Notes: a model not told the origin generated them from the letters alone. DNA of 36,073 bases from Pseudonocardiaceae bacterium YIM PH 21723 (GCA_003600225.1 QZFT01000070.1:1-36073), one strand, 5' to 3'; shown: positions 15,511-25,810, counted from the first letter of the stretch. Made by a program: numbers and translations.

Positions 15511-17340
15511 TCAGAGCCGGAGCTCGGGTCGGTAGATGTCCAGCCAGGTGCTCAGATCAAGGACTCGTTCCAGTCCATTGCGGACGTTGAGTGGCATCGT
15601 TTCCGAGTCCTGCCGCAGCATTTCGGTCAACCAGCCGCGGTCGATGAGTGCGAATACCGGATCGTCGGTGCCGAGCAGTTCATGGCATTGCCGGAAAAGG
15701 GCCGCCGCGTAGAGCGGAGCCAGCGTGGCCGGATAGGGCGACTTCGTCCGATTCAGCACGGACTGCGGCAACAGATCCGCGGTCGCGGTACGCAGCAGGG
15801 TCTTCTCCCTGCCATCGGAGTACTTGATCGACCACGGGGTGTTGTAGACGTATTCGACGAGCCGGTGATCGCAGAACGGAACCCGGACCTCCAGCCCGAC
15901 GGCCATGCTGATCCGGTCCTTGCGTTCCAGCAGCATCCGGACGAACCGGGTGAGATGCAGGTAGCTGAGCTCCCGCATCCGCCGCTCATATCCGGATTCA
16001 CCCTCGGCCGGCTCGACCTCGGCGACGGCGACGGCGTACTCGTCGCGGATGAAGCCGGGGACGTCGAGCGCCGCCTTGAGGTCGGCGTTGAACCGGTCGG
16101 AGTTGAACGCCCGGTCACCGCTGACGAAGACCGGCATCCAGGGGAAGTCCGTCGCGGCCTGCGTTTCGGGCGCGTGGAACCACGTGTACCCGCCGAACAC
16201 CTCGTCGGCGGATTCCCCGGACAGCGCGACGGTGGAGTTCTCCCGGATGGCCTGGAACAACAGGTACAGCGAGGCGTCCATGTCCCCGAAGCTGACCGGG
16301 CTGTCCCGCGCGGTGATGACCGTGCGGCGTAACTCCCGGTCGGCGATCGCGGCGTGGTCCAGCACGATGTCCTCGTGCCGGGTACCGGCGTACTCGGCCA
16401 GGTCGTGCGCGTAGGGCACATCCAGGCTGCCGCGCACGTCGTCGGCGACGAAGTCCTTCTTGCGCCCGACGAAGTCCACCGCGAAACTGCGCACCTTCTC
16501 GTCGAGCTGGTCGGCGGCCAGCGCGGTGATCACACTGGAGTCCAGCCCGCCGGACAGCAGCGTGCAGCGCGGCACGTCGGAGACCAGTTGCCGGTTCACC
16601 ACGTCGGTGAGCAGCGAGCGCACGGTGGCGACGGTCGTCGGCTCGTCATCGATATGCGGGCGGGTCGGCAACGTCCAGTAGCGGCGTTCCCGCAGGCCGG
16701 CGCGGTCCACAGTGACCAGGCCGCCGGGCAGTACCTCGCGCATCCCGCACCACACCGCGCTGCCCGGCGGCTGGGTGAAGCTGACCAGTTCACGCAGGCC
16801 GTCGAGGTCGATCGCCCGGTCGGCGAGGGGGTTGGCGAGGATCGCCTTCGGTTCGGAGCCGAACAGCACTCCGTCCCCGATTTCGGTGTAGTACAGCGGT
16901 TTGACGCCCAGCCGGTCGCGGATCATCACCAGTGAGTCGATCCTGGCGTCCCAGAGGGCGAAGGCGTACATGCCGTTGAGCCGGTCGGCGACCGCCTCGC
17001 CCCATTCCAGGTAGCCGTGCAGCACCACCTCGGTGTCACTGCGGGTCTGGAACCGGTGGCCCCGGCGGACGAGTTCGCCGCGCAGTTCGGCGAAGTTGTA
17101 GACCTCGCCGCTGTAGGTCAGCGCCACCGTCCCCGCGTCGGTGTGCACCTGCATCGGCTGGGTGCCGCCTTCGATGTCGATGACCGCCAGCCTGCGGTGG
17201 CCGAGCGCCGCGTGCCGGTCGAACCAGGTGCCTTCGTCGTCGGGCCCCCGCAGGCTCATGGTCGCCGTCATGGCGTCGAGAGTCGCGCGGTGCTGGGTCA
17301 GATCCCGATCGAACGAGACCCAGCCGGTGATTCCACACAT
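15511..17340 (-). CDS. phzH: asparagine-synthetase-like amidotransferase, probable PhzH
   Basis: A 609-residue class II glutamine amidotransferase/AsnB-like protein. The N-terminal MCGITGW gives the nucleophile Cys2. The glutaminase domain covers about 1-200. The synthetase domain has the PP-loop LLSGGLDSS near residue 265. Length matches PhzH of Pseudomonas (about 610), which turns phenazine-1-carboxylate into the carboxamide using glutamine and ATP. Its place inside the phz operon between phzG and phzB supports that role. It could instead be an ordinary asparagine synthetase captured by the operon. One TTA codon (codon 337, 16330-16332) is present, rare in this GC-rich region. Confidence 0.82.
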   Translation of the reverse strand: MCGITGWVSFDRDLTQHRATLDAMTATMSLRGPDDEGTWFDRHAALGHRRLAVIDIEGGTQPMQVHTDAGTVALTYSGEVYNFAELRGELVRRGHRFQTRSDTEVVLHGYLEWGEAVADRLNGMYAFALWDARIDSLVMIRDRLGVKPLYYTEIGDGVLFGSEPKAILANPLADRAIDLDGLRELVSFTQPPGSAVWCGMREVLPGGLVTVDRAGLRERRYWTLPTRPHIDDEPTTVATVRSLLTDVVNRQLVSDVPRCTLLSGGLDSSVITALAADQLDEKVRSFAVDFVGRKKDFVADDVRGSLDVPYAHDLAEYAGTRHEDIVLDHAAIADRELRRTVITARDSPVSFGDMDASLYLLFQAIRENSTVALSGESADEVFGGYTWFHAPETQAATDFPWMPVFVSGDRAFNSDRFNADLKAALDVPGFIRDEYAVAVAEVEPAEGESGYERRMRELSYLHLTRFVRMLLERKDRISMAVGLEVRVPFCDHRLVEYVYNTPWSIKYSDGREKTLLRTATADLLPQSVLNRTKSPYPATLAPLYAAALFRQCHELLGTDDPVFALIDRGWLTEMLRQDSETMPLNVRNGLERVLDLSTWLDIYRPELRL

Positions 17341-17362
17341 CGATTCACCTTCCGTCTGGATG

Positions 17363-17953
17363 TCAGGGTTGGAGCCGCTGCGAACGCCAGCCGGAACCGG
17401 AGCGCTCGTACCGCAGTCGCGGGTAGAAGTGGTCGGGGGCGGCCTGCCAGAACTCGACCGAGTCGGGTTCGAGCAGATAGCCGAGCCAGGTGGCCGGGCG
17501 GTTCAAGGCCGAACCGACCTGGCTCAGCTCCTGGACCCGCGCCCGGAGCGCCGGCTCGTCGAGCAGCGGCGCGCTCTGCTGGGTGGCCACGGACATCGGC
17601 AGCGCACCGGCCGACCGGCCGGCCCAGATCGCGTCGGATTCCGCGTCGGGCAGCGGGTGGGTCGGGCCGCTGACGATCACCTGCCAGTCGATCTCCCGCC
17701 AATACAGCACGCCCGATGACCAACCCGTCACGGCGATGTCCCGGCCCTTGCGGCTGACCGCGTGGGTGGCGAACACCAGCCCGGTATCCCGGATGTCGAG
17801 CACGGCCACCATCCGGTTCGACGTGTGGCCGTCGGCGTCGGCGGTGGCCAGCGCCATGGCGCCGGGCCGCTGGGCGGCGTTTGCGACCGCGTGGTCGAAC
17901 CAGGCCCTGACCAGGCCCATCGGCTCCTCGGGCGGAGCGCTGAACTCGGTCAT
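17363..17953 (-). CDS. phzG: PhzG, FMN-dependent phenazine oxidase
   Basis: A 196-residue protein of the pyridoxamine-5'-phosphate-oxidase fold. SNRMVAVLDIRDTGLVFATHAVSRKGRDIA matches the FMN-binding strand-loop of the family in position and pattern, and the C-terminal FYPRLRYER block is also typical. PhzG oxidises the dihydro- or tetrahydrophenazine intermediates. ATG at 17953 gives the family N-terminus and a 4-bp overlap with the upstream small gene. A longer frame to 18223 is a shadow of that gene. Confidence 0.9.
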   Translation of the reverse strand: MTEFSAPPEEPMGLVRAWFDHAVANAAQRPGAMALATADADGHTSNRMVAVLDIRDTGLVFATHAVSRKGRDIAVTGWSSGVLYWREIDWQVIVSGPTHPLPDAESDAIWAGRSAGALPMSVATQQSAPLLDEPALRARVQELSQVGSALNRPATWLGYLLEPDSVEFWQAAPDHFYPRLRYERSGSGWRSQRLQP

Positions 17954-18243
17954 GACGCACCTTCGACGATGGCCTCGACCTCGGTCACCATCCGGTCGGT
18001 CGCCGGGTATCCGATGAGTTCGGCGGCCCGGTTCGGCGGCAGCGGGGCCGTCAGATCGGCGGCGGACTCCCAGAGCATCACCGCTCCCCAGCGGTCGGTC
18101 CGCCGGTCGGAGATCCAGAACTTCAACCGCAGTCCCTGGACCTCCGTCCAGGGCCGCACGCCCTCCTCCGCCAGGGCGGCGCGCAGCGAGTCGATGGTCT
18201 GCTCGGACCTGGTGAGGTCCCACCAGGCGATGGTGGCTTTCAT
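17950..18243 (-). CDS. small alpha/beta-barrel (YdhR/ABM-like) protein in the phz operon
   Basis: A 97-residue protein ([15 protein letters not shown]...) with the length and pattern of dimeric alpha/beta-barrel proteins such as YdhR and antibiotic-biosynthesis monooxygenases: beta strand, helix, then LRLKFWISDRRTDRWGAVMLWES as strands 2-3 with WGAVMLWES typical of the fold. It starts inside the phzE stop (ATGA overlap 18240-18243) and its stop overlaps the phzG start the same way, so it is tightly coupled to the core genes. It is not one of the seven classical phz genes. It might oxidise or bind an intermediate; the function is unproven. Confidence 0.7.
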   Translation of the reverse strand: MKATIAWWDLTRSEQTIDSLRAALAEEGVRPWTEVQGLRLKFWISDRRTDRWGAVMLWESAADLTAPLPPNRAAELIGYPATDRMVTEVEAIVEGAS

Positions 18244-20084
18244 GTGTTCAGTACCTCCTTGGTCTCCAGCACCGACGCCAGCAGCTGTCCCAGCAGCCGC
18301 TCGCCGTCCTGGGTGAGCACCGATTCGAGGTGGAACTGCACCGACCGGAAGTGCGGCCCCCGCAGGGCGTGCACCTCTCCGCTGCCCGCGCTGCGGCTGA
18401 CCTGCACCTCGCCGAGGCCGGGACAGTCGAACCGGTCGGCACGCCCCACCGCGACGTACGAGTTGTAGAAGCCCACCCGTTCCCGCGAACCGAACAGGTC
18501 GATCTCGCGCTGGATGCCCTGGTTGGGCACTTCCCGGCGCAGCAGCCGCAGCCCGAGGTAGGCGCACAGCAGCTGGTGGCTCAGGCACACGGCCAGGAAC
18601 GGCGTGCGCCGGGACACCAACTGGTCGATGGTCGCGGTGAGGTGGGCCATCCGCGGCTCGCCGGATTCCCGGGGGTCGCCGGGACCGGGGCCCAGCACCA
18701 CGAGGTCGTGGTCCTCGAAGCGGTGGGTCTCGTCGAAGCGGGCCAGCTGCACGGTCAGCCCGATGGCGCGCAGCTGGTGGACCAGCATCGAGCTGAAGGT
18801 GTCCTCGGCATCGATGACCAGTGCCCGGCGGCCGCTCAGCACCGGTTGCGGCTGGGACCGGGCATCGGCGTCGCTCAGCCAGAACCGCCCGATCGTCGCG
18901 TTGCGCCTGCCCAGGGCCTCCTGGACTAGCGGATGATCGTCGAGCCGTTCGACGGCGCCCAGCGCCGCCAGCATGCCCGCCGCCTTGGTGCGGGTCTCGG
19001 CCACCTCGGCGAGCGGATCCGAGTGCCGGACCAGCGTGGCGCCCACCCCGACCTGCACCTGACCGCCGGCCCGGATGTCCGCGGTACGAATGAGGATCGC
19101 GGAATCCAGGGCACCGCGACCGAGGAGCGCCACGATGCCCCCGTAGTACCCACGGCCCTGCGGCTCGTAGCGGGCGATCACCCGGCAGGCGTTCTCCAGC
19201 GGACTGCCGGTCACCGTCGGCGCGAACATCGTCTCCCGCAGGATGTCCCGCGGATCGAGATCGCTGCGCCCTTCGATGAGGTACTCGGTGTGCGCCAGCC
19301 GGGACATCTCCCGGAGGAACGGGCCCACGACCTGGCCACCGCCGTGACAGACGCGGGCCATCATCTTCAGTTCCTCGTCCAGCACCATGTACAGCTCGTC
19401 GGTCTCCTTGCCGTCGCTGAGGAAATCCATCACCTCGGCGAGCACCGGGCCGGTCGGCGGATAGCGGTAGGTCCCGCTGATCGGGGTCATCGCCGCGACA
19501 CCGTCCCGCAGGCTGACGTGCCGTTCCGGGGTGGCACCGACGAAGGTCCGGGTACCCGTGTGCACCAGGAAGGTCCAGTAGGCGCCGATCTCCCTGGTGA
19601 GCAACCGGCGGAACAGGCTCAGCGCGTGCCGCGTGGAGTAGCCGGTGATGGTGGTGACGAACGAGCGCTTGATGACGAAGTTGGAGCCCTCACCGGTGCC
19701 GATCTCGTTCTTCAGCACCGCTTTCACCGTCTCGGCGTACGCGGCGTCGTCGATGTCGAACCGCCCGCCGCTCAGCGTGATCCGCTCGTCCGGCAGGTGG
19801 CTCAGCACCTCGGACGTGTCGAGCACCCCGTGGTCGGTCACCGACATCGCGATCAGCGGCGACCCGTCCTCGGCGGCGGCGAACCCACGCTCCGCGATCT
19901 GCCGGTGGGGCACCAGGACCAGCGTCTGCTCGGCCGCCGGGATGTCGGCGAGCCGGGCCGGCGTGCTGACCTGTCCGAGCAGGATCTCCATCCGGTCCGG
20001 GCCGAGCGTGCCGGGCCGGTGCAGGAGGGCGAAGGCGCCGGGATCGAGCCCCATCACGTGCTTGAGCGACTGCAGCGGGGTCAT
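18240..20084 (-). CDS. phzE: PhzE, ADIC synthase (TrpE-TrpG fusion)
   Basis: A 614-residue fusion. The N-terminal chorismate-binding domain (about 1-400) has [19 protein letters not shown] and [11 protein letters not shown]. The C-terminal class I glutamine amidotransferase domain (about 430-610) has the nucleophile Cys in [10 protein letters not shown] and the His/Glu in VQFHLESVL. PhzE converts chorismate and glutamine to 2-amino-2-deoxyisochorismate. ATG at 20084 is chosen because it overlaps the phzD stop (ATGA). Length is near the family (about 630). Confidence 0.95.
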   Translation of the reverse strand: MTPLQSLKHVMGLDPGAFALLHRPGTLGPDRMEILLGQVSTPARLADIPAAEQTLVLVPHRQIAERGFAAAEDGSPLIAMSVTDHGVLDTSEVLSHLPDERITLSGGRFDIDDAAYAETVKAVLKNEIGTGEGSNFVIKRSFVTTITGYSTRHALSLFRRLLTREIGAYWTFLVHTGTRTFVGATPERHVSLRDGVAAMTPISGTYRYPPTGPVLAEVMDFLSDGKETDELYMVLDEELKMMARVCHGGGQVVGPFLREMSRLAHTEYLIEGRSDLDPRDILRETMFAPTVTGSPLENACRVIARYEPQGRGYYGGIVALLGRGALDSAILIRTADIRAGGQVQVGVGATLVRHSDPLAEVAETRTKAAGMLAALGAVERLDDHPLVQEALGRRNATIGRFWLSDADARSQPQPVLSGRRALVIDAEDTFSSMLVHQLRAIGLTVQLARFDETHRFEDHDLVVLGPGPGDPRESGEPRMAHLTATIDQLVSRRTPFLAVCLSHQLLCAYLGLRLLRREVPNQGIQREIDLFGSRERVGFYNSYVAVGRADRFDCPGLGEVQVSRSAGSGEVHALRGPHFRSVQFHLESVLTQDGERLLGQLLASVLETKEVLNT

Positions 20085-20704
20085 CGGAAGACCTCCTCGG
20101 CCGTGGTGACCACCGAGCAGCGGGTGGCCGCGTACTCCAGGGCCAGCCGGTGGTACTCGGCGGAGAAGTCGCCGACGGCGTCGGCGACCAGGAATGTCTG
20201 GATGTCGTTGGTGAACGCCTCCAGGGCCGTCACCAGCACGCCGACGTGGGCGTATACCCCGCAGACGATCAGCTGGTCGCGGTTCTGCTCCCGCATCCGG
20301 GTCAGCAGGCCGGACCGGAAGAAGGCGCTGTAGCGCCACTTGGTGAGCACCCGGTCCGCCGGTCCCGGCGCGAGCTCGTCGACGATCTGCCGATCGCCGG
20401 GATCCACCCGCATGCCCGGACCCCAGAAGTCCTTCAGCAGCCCGCGTTGCTGCTCGGTCATGCCACCGGGTTGCGCGGTGTAGAACACCGGGACCCCGAG
20501 CGCGGCGCACCGCTCCCGCAGCAGCACGCAGTGCCGCACCAGCGGTTCCCGGACGGCCGGCGGGAACGGCGCCAGGAAGTAACGCTGCATGTCGTGGACC
20601 AGCAGCACCGCCCGCTGCGGGTCGAGCGACCACCGCGCCGTGCTGGCGGGCAGTTCACCGGGCGTCGGCAGTGGGTAGGCCGCGATCGGCGCTATGCCCG
20701 GCAT
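20081..20704 (-). CDS. phzD: PhzD isochorismatase
   Basis: A 207-residue protein, the exact usual length. [14 protein letters not shown] carries the catalytic Asp, [11 protein letters not shown] the Lys, and [11 protein letters not shown] the loop typical of PhzD rather than cysteine-type isochorismatases. It hydrolyses ADIC to 2,3-dihydro-3-hydroxyanthranilate and pyruvate. ATG at 20704 overlaps phzC by 13 bp; the longer frame to 21676 is a shadow of phzC. Confidence 0.96.
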   Translation of the reverse strand: MPGIAPIAAYPLPTPGELPASTARWSLDPQRAVLLVHDMQRYFLAPFPPAVREPLVRHCVLLRERCAALGVPVFYTAQPGGMTEQQRGLLKDFWGPGMRVDPGDRQIVDELAPGPADRVLTKWRYSAFFRSGLLTRMREQNRDQLIVCGVYAHVGVLVTALEAFTNDIQTFLVADAVGDFSAEYHRLALEYAATRCSVVTTAEEVFR

Positions 20705-21888
20705 GGTTCGCCCCCGGACCGGCTCGGCACCGGCGCCTGCCAGGCCAGGGCCACCGACACCGCCTGACGCGGGTTCAGCCGCGGATCGCAGAACGTCGTG
20801 TAGTCGTCGCCGAGCCGGTCCACCCCGTACTCGTCGTCGACGCATTCGGTCACCGCGGCAGGCGTGGTCTCCAGGTGGATGCCACCCGGCACCCCGCCCG
20901 CCGACCGCACCGCGGCCTGGAACGCGGTGACCTCCCGGATGATCGTCTCCACCACCCGGGTCTTGCGGCCGTCGGCAGAGGTCACCGTGTTCGCGTGCAT
21001 CGGGTCGACCAGCCAGATCACCGGATGACCGGCGTCGCTCACCGCCTCGACCAGCGGCGGCAGCAGATCCGCGACCGCATCGGCGCCCATCCGGGCGATG
21101 AAGGTGAGCCGGCCGGGCTCTCGTTCCGGGTCCAGCCGGGCACACAGCCCGATCAGTTCGGTGGCCGTCATCCGTGGCCCGACCTTGCAGGCCACCGGGT
21201 TGATCACGTCGGCGAGGAGTTCGACGTGAGCACCGTCCAGCTGGTGGGTCCGTTCGCCGATCCACGGCCAGTGGGTGGAGGTCAGCGCGAGCCGCCCCTG
21301 CCGGTCCCGGCGCAGCATCGGGATCTCGTAGTCGAGCAGCAGCGCCTCGTGGCTGGTCCACACCGCCGGATCCACCCGGGCCCGAGGGGTCGGGCAGAGG
21401 TGCGCCATGACCTGGCTCGCCGACCAGTAACCCGTGAGCAGCCGCTGCGGATCCGGCCGCCGGGCCTCGGGATCCGGTTGCGGGCCGTTCACCATGTGTC
21501 CCCGGTAGACCGGCAGTTGGACGCCGCCGACCCACTCGGTGGCCGCCGACCGGGGTTTGGCGTACTGGCCGGCGATCCGGCCGACCGGCACCACCGGCTG
21601 ATGGGTGATCGCGCTGACGACGTCGCCGAGCAACTGGAGCAGTCCGGTCTTGCGCTCCACCTGAGCCGCGGTGCATTCCGCGGGATCCTCCGCGCAGTCA
21701 CCGGCCTGCACCACCTGCGCGTGCCCGGCGGCGACTCCGGCGAGCAGCATCCGGAGCCGGCTGAGGGATTCGATCTCTACCAACGGAGGACAGTTCGCCA
21801 GCACACCTCGGACCCGCTCAACCTGCGCCGGGTCCTCCCAGCGAGGTTGCTGGTGCGCAACCAGGTCTTGCGAAACTTCCACTGACAT
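20692..21888 (-). CDS. phzC: PhzC, type II DAHP synthase
   Basis: A 398-residue protein of the plant-like (class II) DAHP synthase family: [14 protein letters not shown] at the N-terminus, [22 protein letters not shown], and [11 protein letters not shown] near the C-terminus. It condenses PEP and erythrose-4-phosphate to raise chorismate supply for phenazine. ATG at 21888 is chosen because the family sequence begins there. The frame continues to an earlier ATG (21930) and GTG (22005), but those cross an operator-like dyad and have no ribosome site. It is the first gene of the phz operon. Confidence 0.93.
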   Translation of the reverse strand: MSVEVSQDLVAHQQPRWEDPAQVERVRGVLANCPPLVEIESLSRLRMLLAGVAAGHAQVVQAGDCAEDPAECTAAQVERKTGLLQLLGDVVSAITHQPVVPVGRIAGQYAKPRSAATEWVGGVQLPVYRGHMVNGPQPDPEARRPDPQRLLTGYWSASQVMAHLCPTPRARVDPAVWTSHEALLLDYEIPMLRRDRQGRLALTSTHWPWIGERTHQLDGAHVELLADVINPVACKVGPRMTATELIGLCARLDPEREPGRLTFIARMGADAVADLLPPLVEAVSDAGHPVIWLVDPMHANTVTSADGRKTRVVETIIREVTAFQAAVRSAGGVPGGIHLETTPAAVTECVDDEYGVDRLGDDYTTFCDPRLNPRQAVSVALAWQAPVPSRSGGEPCRA

Positions 21889-22638
21889 GACATTCAAAGC
21901 GTTCTCCGAATCGCCGACGATCACCGGCATTTTCAGTAAATGGGCAGGCCTGTACGCACTACTCGTCGTCAATCCGAGTAGTCGATTCACCAGCCTGCTG
22001 CACACAAAGTCGAGTACGCGCAGCCGCGTATCATGACGCGTTCGCGCACGAAGTCCCAGGGATTTTCAGCGAGGCATCCATGAGTTCCATCCGGCGCGGC
22101 CTGTTCATGGGTACAAACACCCAGAATCGTCGCCGAGTGACCGGAGAACTCGTCATGAATTCCACGCCTCGGTAATGTGGCGAGCACGTATCTGATCTTC
22201 CAGCGTCAGCGAAACCCCAGTTCGCCGGTAAGGTCAGACCGACTTTTTCCATGCCATCCCCCCGGATTGAGGTGGCAGTCAGGCAAATGCGACGCGCCCC
22301 CTGTGCGAGCCCCCTGACACCCCGCCTACCACCCCGAATGTCATAAATCCACCATCAGGTCGTGCCTTTACAACTGTCAACCTTAGGCGATTAATTCCAC
22401 TCTTGCCGCTGTCAACGACGCCAAGTTGAACCCCTTCATTCAGTCGGCCTATTCGACAACTCCGATACATTGATGTTCTTCGCATGGCCCATTACTCAGC
22501 ACATAGAAGCGTTATCCCAGCTCAATCGTCGACCACTGATCACCGGCCGCCATCCGACACTTGTCACTGGCCAGGAATTCGGTTAGGAAAGGAAGTGGGG
22601 AATCCGACTGTGGGTATTTCTGGAGGGGGAAGGTCGGT
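21889..22638. promoter_or_regulatory. 750-bp divergent control region of the phenazine genes
   Basis: This stretch between phzC and the methyltransferase holds no credible gene; its short frames lack family features or ribosome sites. It is less GC-rich than the genes around it. ACTACTCG (21958-21965) and CGAGTAGT (21975-21982) form a perfect 8-bp dyad with a 9-nt spacer, about 70 bp upstream of phzC, a good place for a regulator. GGAGG at 22622-22626 and GGAAGG nearby precede the methyltransferase ATG. No regulator gene is next to it. Confidence 0.5.
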
Positions 22639-23640
22639 ATGGATGTCGACGTTCAAGCGACGCGGAATATCATTGAAATGATCACTGGCGGATGGCGGGC
22701 CCAGGCCCTCTACACCGCGGTCAAACTCGAACTACCGAGTCATATAGAAGCCGGTCACACGACCAGCAGCGCGCTCGCCGAATCAACCGGCGCAGCGGAA
22801 AAAGGCATTCACCGGCTGATGCGCCTCCTGGTGGCCATAGGTGTATTCACCGGGACCGAGTCGACCGGCTATCGGAACACCGATGTCAGCGCGGCACTCC
22901 TCGACGAGTCCCTGCGCGACCTGTGTGTGCTCTACGGCGAGGAGTTCTATTCCGCCTGGGGGCACGCGCACCACGCGATCAGCACGACCAGCTCGGGATT
23001 CGAGGCCGCCTACGGCCGGCCGCTGTACACCTACCTCGGCCTGGACGCGGACTTCGCCAGGCGATTCCAGCACACCATGAACGCGGGGAGCATGTTCTTC
23101 CCCCAGGTCCCGGAGATCTTCGATTTCACCGGCGGCAAGACGGTGGTGGACGTGGGTGGCGGCGGCGGGCTGCTGCTGGCGACGATCCTGAACGCGGTAC
23201 CGGATGCCAAGGGCACACTCTTCGACCGCGAACACATGATGCCCGAGGCGCGCGAGTTCCTGGCCGCCACCTGCGGACTGGACCGCGTCCAGTTGGCCGC
23301 GGGCGACATGACCCGGTCCGTCCCGGCCGGTGGGGACGTCTACCTGCTCTGCCGGGTACTGGCGGGCTCGGACGACGACACGGTCGTCACGATCTTCGGG
23401 AACTGCCGCCGCGCGATGGCCGATTCCTCGTCCCGGCTGCTGGTGCTGGACCGCTTCGTCCGGGACGAGGACTCCACCGTGCTGCCCGCGCTGTGGGACC
23501 TGCACCTGTTGATGACCACCGGGGGCGGGCACCGGACGCTGGAGGGGATCACCGCGCTGCTGGAGCGGGCCGGCCTGGTCATCGAGCGGAGCGCCGAGTT
23601 GCCCATGGAGACGACCGCACTGGTGGCGGCGGCGCGCTGA
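22639..23640 (+). CDS. PhzM-like SAM-dependent methyltransferase
   Basis: A 333-residue protein, nearly the same length as Pseudomonas PhzM (334). The N-terminal helical dimerisation domain (about 1-105) has the winged-helix pattern of plant-type O-methyltransferases (LAESTGAAEKGIHRLMRLL). The SAM-binding motif VVDVGGGGGLLLATIL lies near residue 170. RVLAGSDDDTVVTIFGNC matches the later motif region. It probably N- or O-methylates the phenazine made by the divergent operon. ATG at 22639 is chosen for its upstream GGAGG/GGAAGG; a longer frame from 22561 has no better support. Which atom is methylated cannot be told. Confidence 0.85.
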   Translation: MDVDVQATRNIIEMITGGWRAQALYTAVKLELPSHIEAGHTTSSALAESTGAAEKGIHRLMRLLVAIGVFTGTESTGYRNTDVSAALLDESLRDLCVLYGEEFYSAWGHAHHAISTTSSGFEAAYGRPLYTYLGLDADFARRFQHTMNAGSMFFPQVPEIFDFTGGKTVVDVGGGGGLLLATILNAVPDAKGTLFDREHMMPEAREFLAATCGLDRVQLAAGDMTRSVPAGGDVYLLCRVLAGSDDDTVVTIFGNCRRAMADSSSRLLVLDRFVRDEDSTVLPALWDLHLLMTTGGGHRTLEGITALLERAGLVIERSAELPMETTALVAAAR

Positions 23641-23652
23641 GTTTGCCGGGGT

Positions 23653-24140
23653 TGCTTCTGGCTTGTCGTCGAAGGAGGGCTTTGGAGGGGGAGATGGGTG
23701 GGGAGGGGCGTCTTTCCTGCCGGGCTGTCTGGTGGGGGCACGCCTGTCTGGTGGGGATGGGCCGCTTCCGCGGAGGACCTGAAGGACGCCATCGTTTACC
23801 TGAGCGCACTGAAGGCGTCCTTTGTTTACTTGAGGTAAACGAAGGACGCCTTCAGGTACCTACAGTCCACAGTGGACGGCCACATCGTGGGAACCACGGC
23901 GTGTCGCGCCATTTCCGCACCGTGTCCCACCGAGCACCCTTGATCAACGCGGAGTTCGGGCCGCTGGGAGCCCTGAAAGCGTCTTTCAGGGCTCCCAATC
24001 GGACCGAGGGCCAGCTTCAGCCCGCGCAGCGGCCCCGACCACCAGACCGGCGTGCCCCCACCCAACACGAAGGCAGGAAAGACGCCCTCCGAACCCGACT
24101 CCCCCTCCAAAGCCATCCTTCGACGACAGCCCGAAGCGCC
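23653..24140. repeat. long inverted-repeat element (copy C, complete)
   Basis: This has the same build as copy B: left arm from about 23653, right arm to about 24140, with a central stem at 23811-23853 (19 bp, loop TTGAG). The central part (about 23755-23940) is nearly identical to 10244-10430. It fills the gap between the convergent methyltransferase and glpK genes and could end transcription from both sides. No gene is credible inside. Confidence 0.8.
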
Positions 24141-24154
24141 CCCACCACCAGGCG

Positions 24155-25621
24155 TCAGGCCCAGTCGAGGGTGCGGGTGACGGCCTTCTGCCACTGCCCG
24201 TACAGGTGTTCCCGCTGATCGGCGGGCATGGCGGGGTCCCAGCGCTTGTCCTGCGCCCAGTTCTCCCGGATGTCCTCTGTGGACGCCCAGAACCCGACGG
24301 CGAGCCCGGCGGCGTAGGCGGCGCCCAGCGCGGTGGTCTCGGCGACCACCGGGCGGATCACCGGCACGTCCAGGATGTCGGCCTGGAACTGCATGAGCAG
24401 TTCGTTGGCCACCATGCCGCCGTCCACCTTGAGCGCGGTGAGCGGAACGCCGGAGTCGGCGTTCATCGCCTCGATCACCTCGCGGGTCTGGTAGGCGGTG
24501 GCCTCCAGCACCGCGCGGGCCAGGTGACCCCTGTTCACGAACCGGGTCAGGCCGACGATCGCGCCGCGCGCGTCGGCCCGCCAGTGCGGAGCGAACAGAC
24601 CGGAGAACGCGGGCACGAAGTAGGCCCCGCCGTTGTCCTCCACTGTGCGCGCCATCGTCTCGATGTCCTGGGCGGTCTCGATCATTCCCAGGTTGTCCCG
24701 GATCCACTGCACCAGCGAACCGGTGACCGCGATCGAGCCCTCCAGCGCGTACACCGGGTCCTGCTCACCCAGCCGGTAGCAGACCGTGGTGAGCAGCCCG
24801 TTGTCACTGACCACCTTGTCCTTACCGGTGTTCAGCAACACGAAGTTGCCGGTGCCGTAGGTGTTCTTCGCTTCGCCGGGACTCAGACAGGCCTGGCCGA
24901 AGGTGGCCGCCTGCTGGTCACCCAGGATGCCCGCGATCGGCACCCCGGCGATCGGACCGCGTTCCCGGATCGAGCCGTAGATCTCGGAACTGGAGCGGAT
25001 CTCCGGCAGCATCGACAGCGGGATGCCCATCTCGGCGCAGATGTCGGCGTCCCAGGTCAGCGTGTCCAGGTCCATCAGCAGGGTGCGGGAGGCATTGGTC
25101 GGATCGGTGACGTGCAGGGCGCCGCCGGTGAGATTCCACAGCAGCCAGGTGTCCATGTTGCCGAAGGCCAGGTCCTTGCCGTCGGTGTCGGCGTTGTCCA
25201 GGATCCAGCGGATCTTCGGCCCGGAGAAGTAGGTCGCCAGGGGCAGCCCGGTCTTGGCCCGGTAGCGGTCCTGATCACCGAGGTCCCGGCAGATCTGGTC
25301 GGTGCGGGTGTCCTGCCAGACGATGGCGTTGTACACCGGCTGCCCGGTCTTGCGGTCCCACACGACGGCGGTCTCCCGCTGGTTGGTGATGCCCAGCGCC
25401 GCGATATCCGATGTGGACAGGTCGGCCTTGGCGATCGCGCCGCCGATGACCTGCCTGGTGTTCGTCCACACCTCCATGGGGTCGTGCTCCACCCAGCCGG
25501 CCCGCGGCATGATCTGCCGGTGCTCGGTCTGGTCGACCGCCACCACCCGCCCGGAGTGGTCGAAGATCATGCATCGAGTGGACGTGGTGCCCTGGTCGAT
25601 CGCCGCGACGTAGCCGTTCAT
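24155..25621 (-). CDS. glpK: glycerol kinase
   Basis: A 488-residue FGGY-family kinase. The N-terminal [16 protein letters not shown] is the ATP-binding phosphate loop. [29 protein letters not shown], and [11 protein letters not shown] are conserved glycerol kinase blocks. It phosphorylates glycerol to glycerol-3-phosphate, which the divergent glpD product oxidises. The ATG at 25621 has GAGGGG upstream on the minus strand. It is full length and intact. No membrane glycerol facilitator gene is seen nearby. Confidence 0.96.
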   Translation of the reverse strand: MNGYVAAIDQGTTSTRCMIFDHSGRVVAVDQTEHRQIMPRAGWVEHDPMEVWTNTRQVIGGAIAKADLSTSDIAALGITNQRETAVVWDRKTGQPVYNAIVWQDTRTDQICRDLGDQDRYRAKTGLPLATYFSGPKIRWILDNADTDGKDLAFGNMDTWLLWNLTGGALHVTDPTNASRTLLMDLDTLTWDADICAEMGIPLSMLPEIRSSSEIYGSIRERGPIAGVPIAGILGDQQAATFGQACLSPGEAKNTYGTGNFVLLNTGKDKVVSDNGLLTTVCYRLGEQDPVYALEGSIAVTGSLVQWIRDNLGMIETAQDIETMARTVEDNGGAYFVPAFSGLFAPHWRADARGAIVGLTRFVNRGHLARAVLEATAYQTREVIEAMNADSGVPLTALKVDGGMVANELLMQFQADILDVPVIRPVVAETTALGAAYAAGLAVGFWASTEDIRENWAQDKRWDPAMPADQREHLYGQWQKAVTRTLDWA

Positions 25622-25810
25622 GTGTCCCCTCTACCTCACCTGGTTGATCTCACCCTCGCAGCAGAGACGCAGGTCACACAAGTACTGCCGCATCGGGAGG
25701 CAACCCGTTGCCCGGGAAGGCGTCTTATCCCATGTAAGCACCGAGTGGGGACTCGGAACGCGTGCAAGGACTTGGCCCAAGGTGTGGGGACGCCGGGATG
25801 GGCCATTGCA

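Noticed and set aside
20081-21676. Long forms of phzD, phzE and phzG reaching into the upstream gene
   Set aside because: The extensions are shadows of the neighbouring coding frame; the family N-termini and ATGA overlaps fix the shorter starts.
25622-25810. Possible tRNA before the orphan terminator
   Set aside because: No acceptor stem, T-loop GTTCRA or matching arms could be found.
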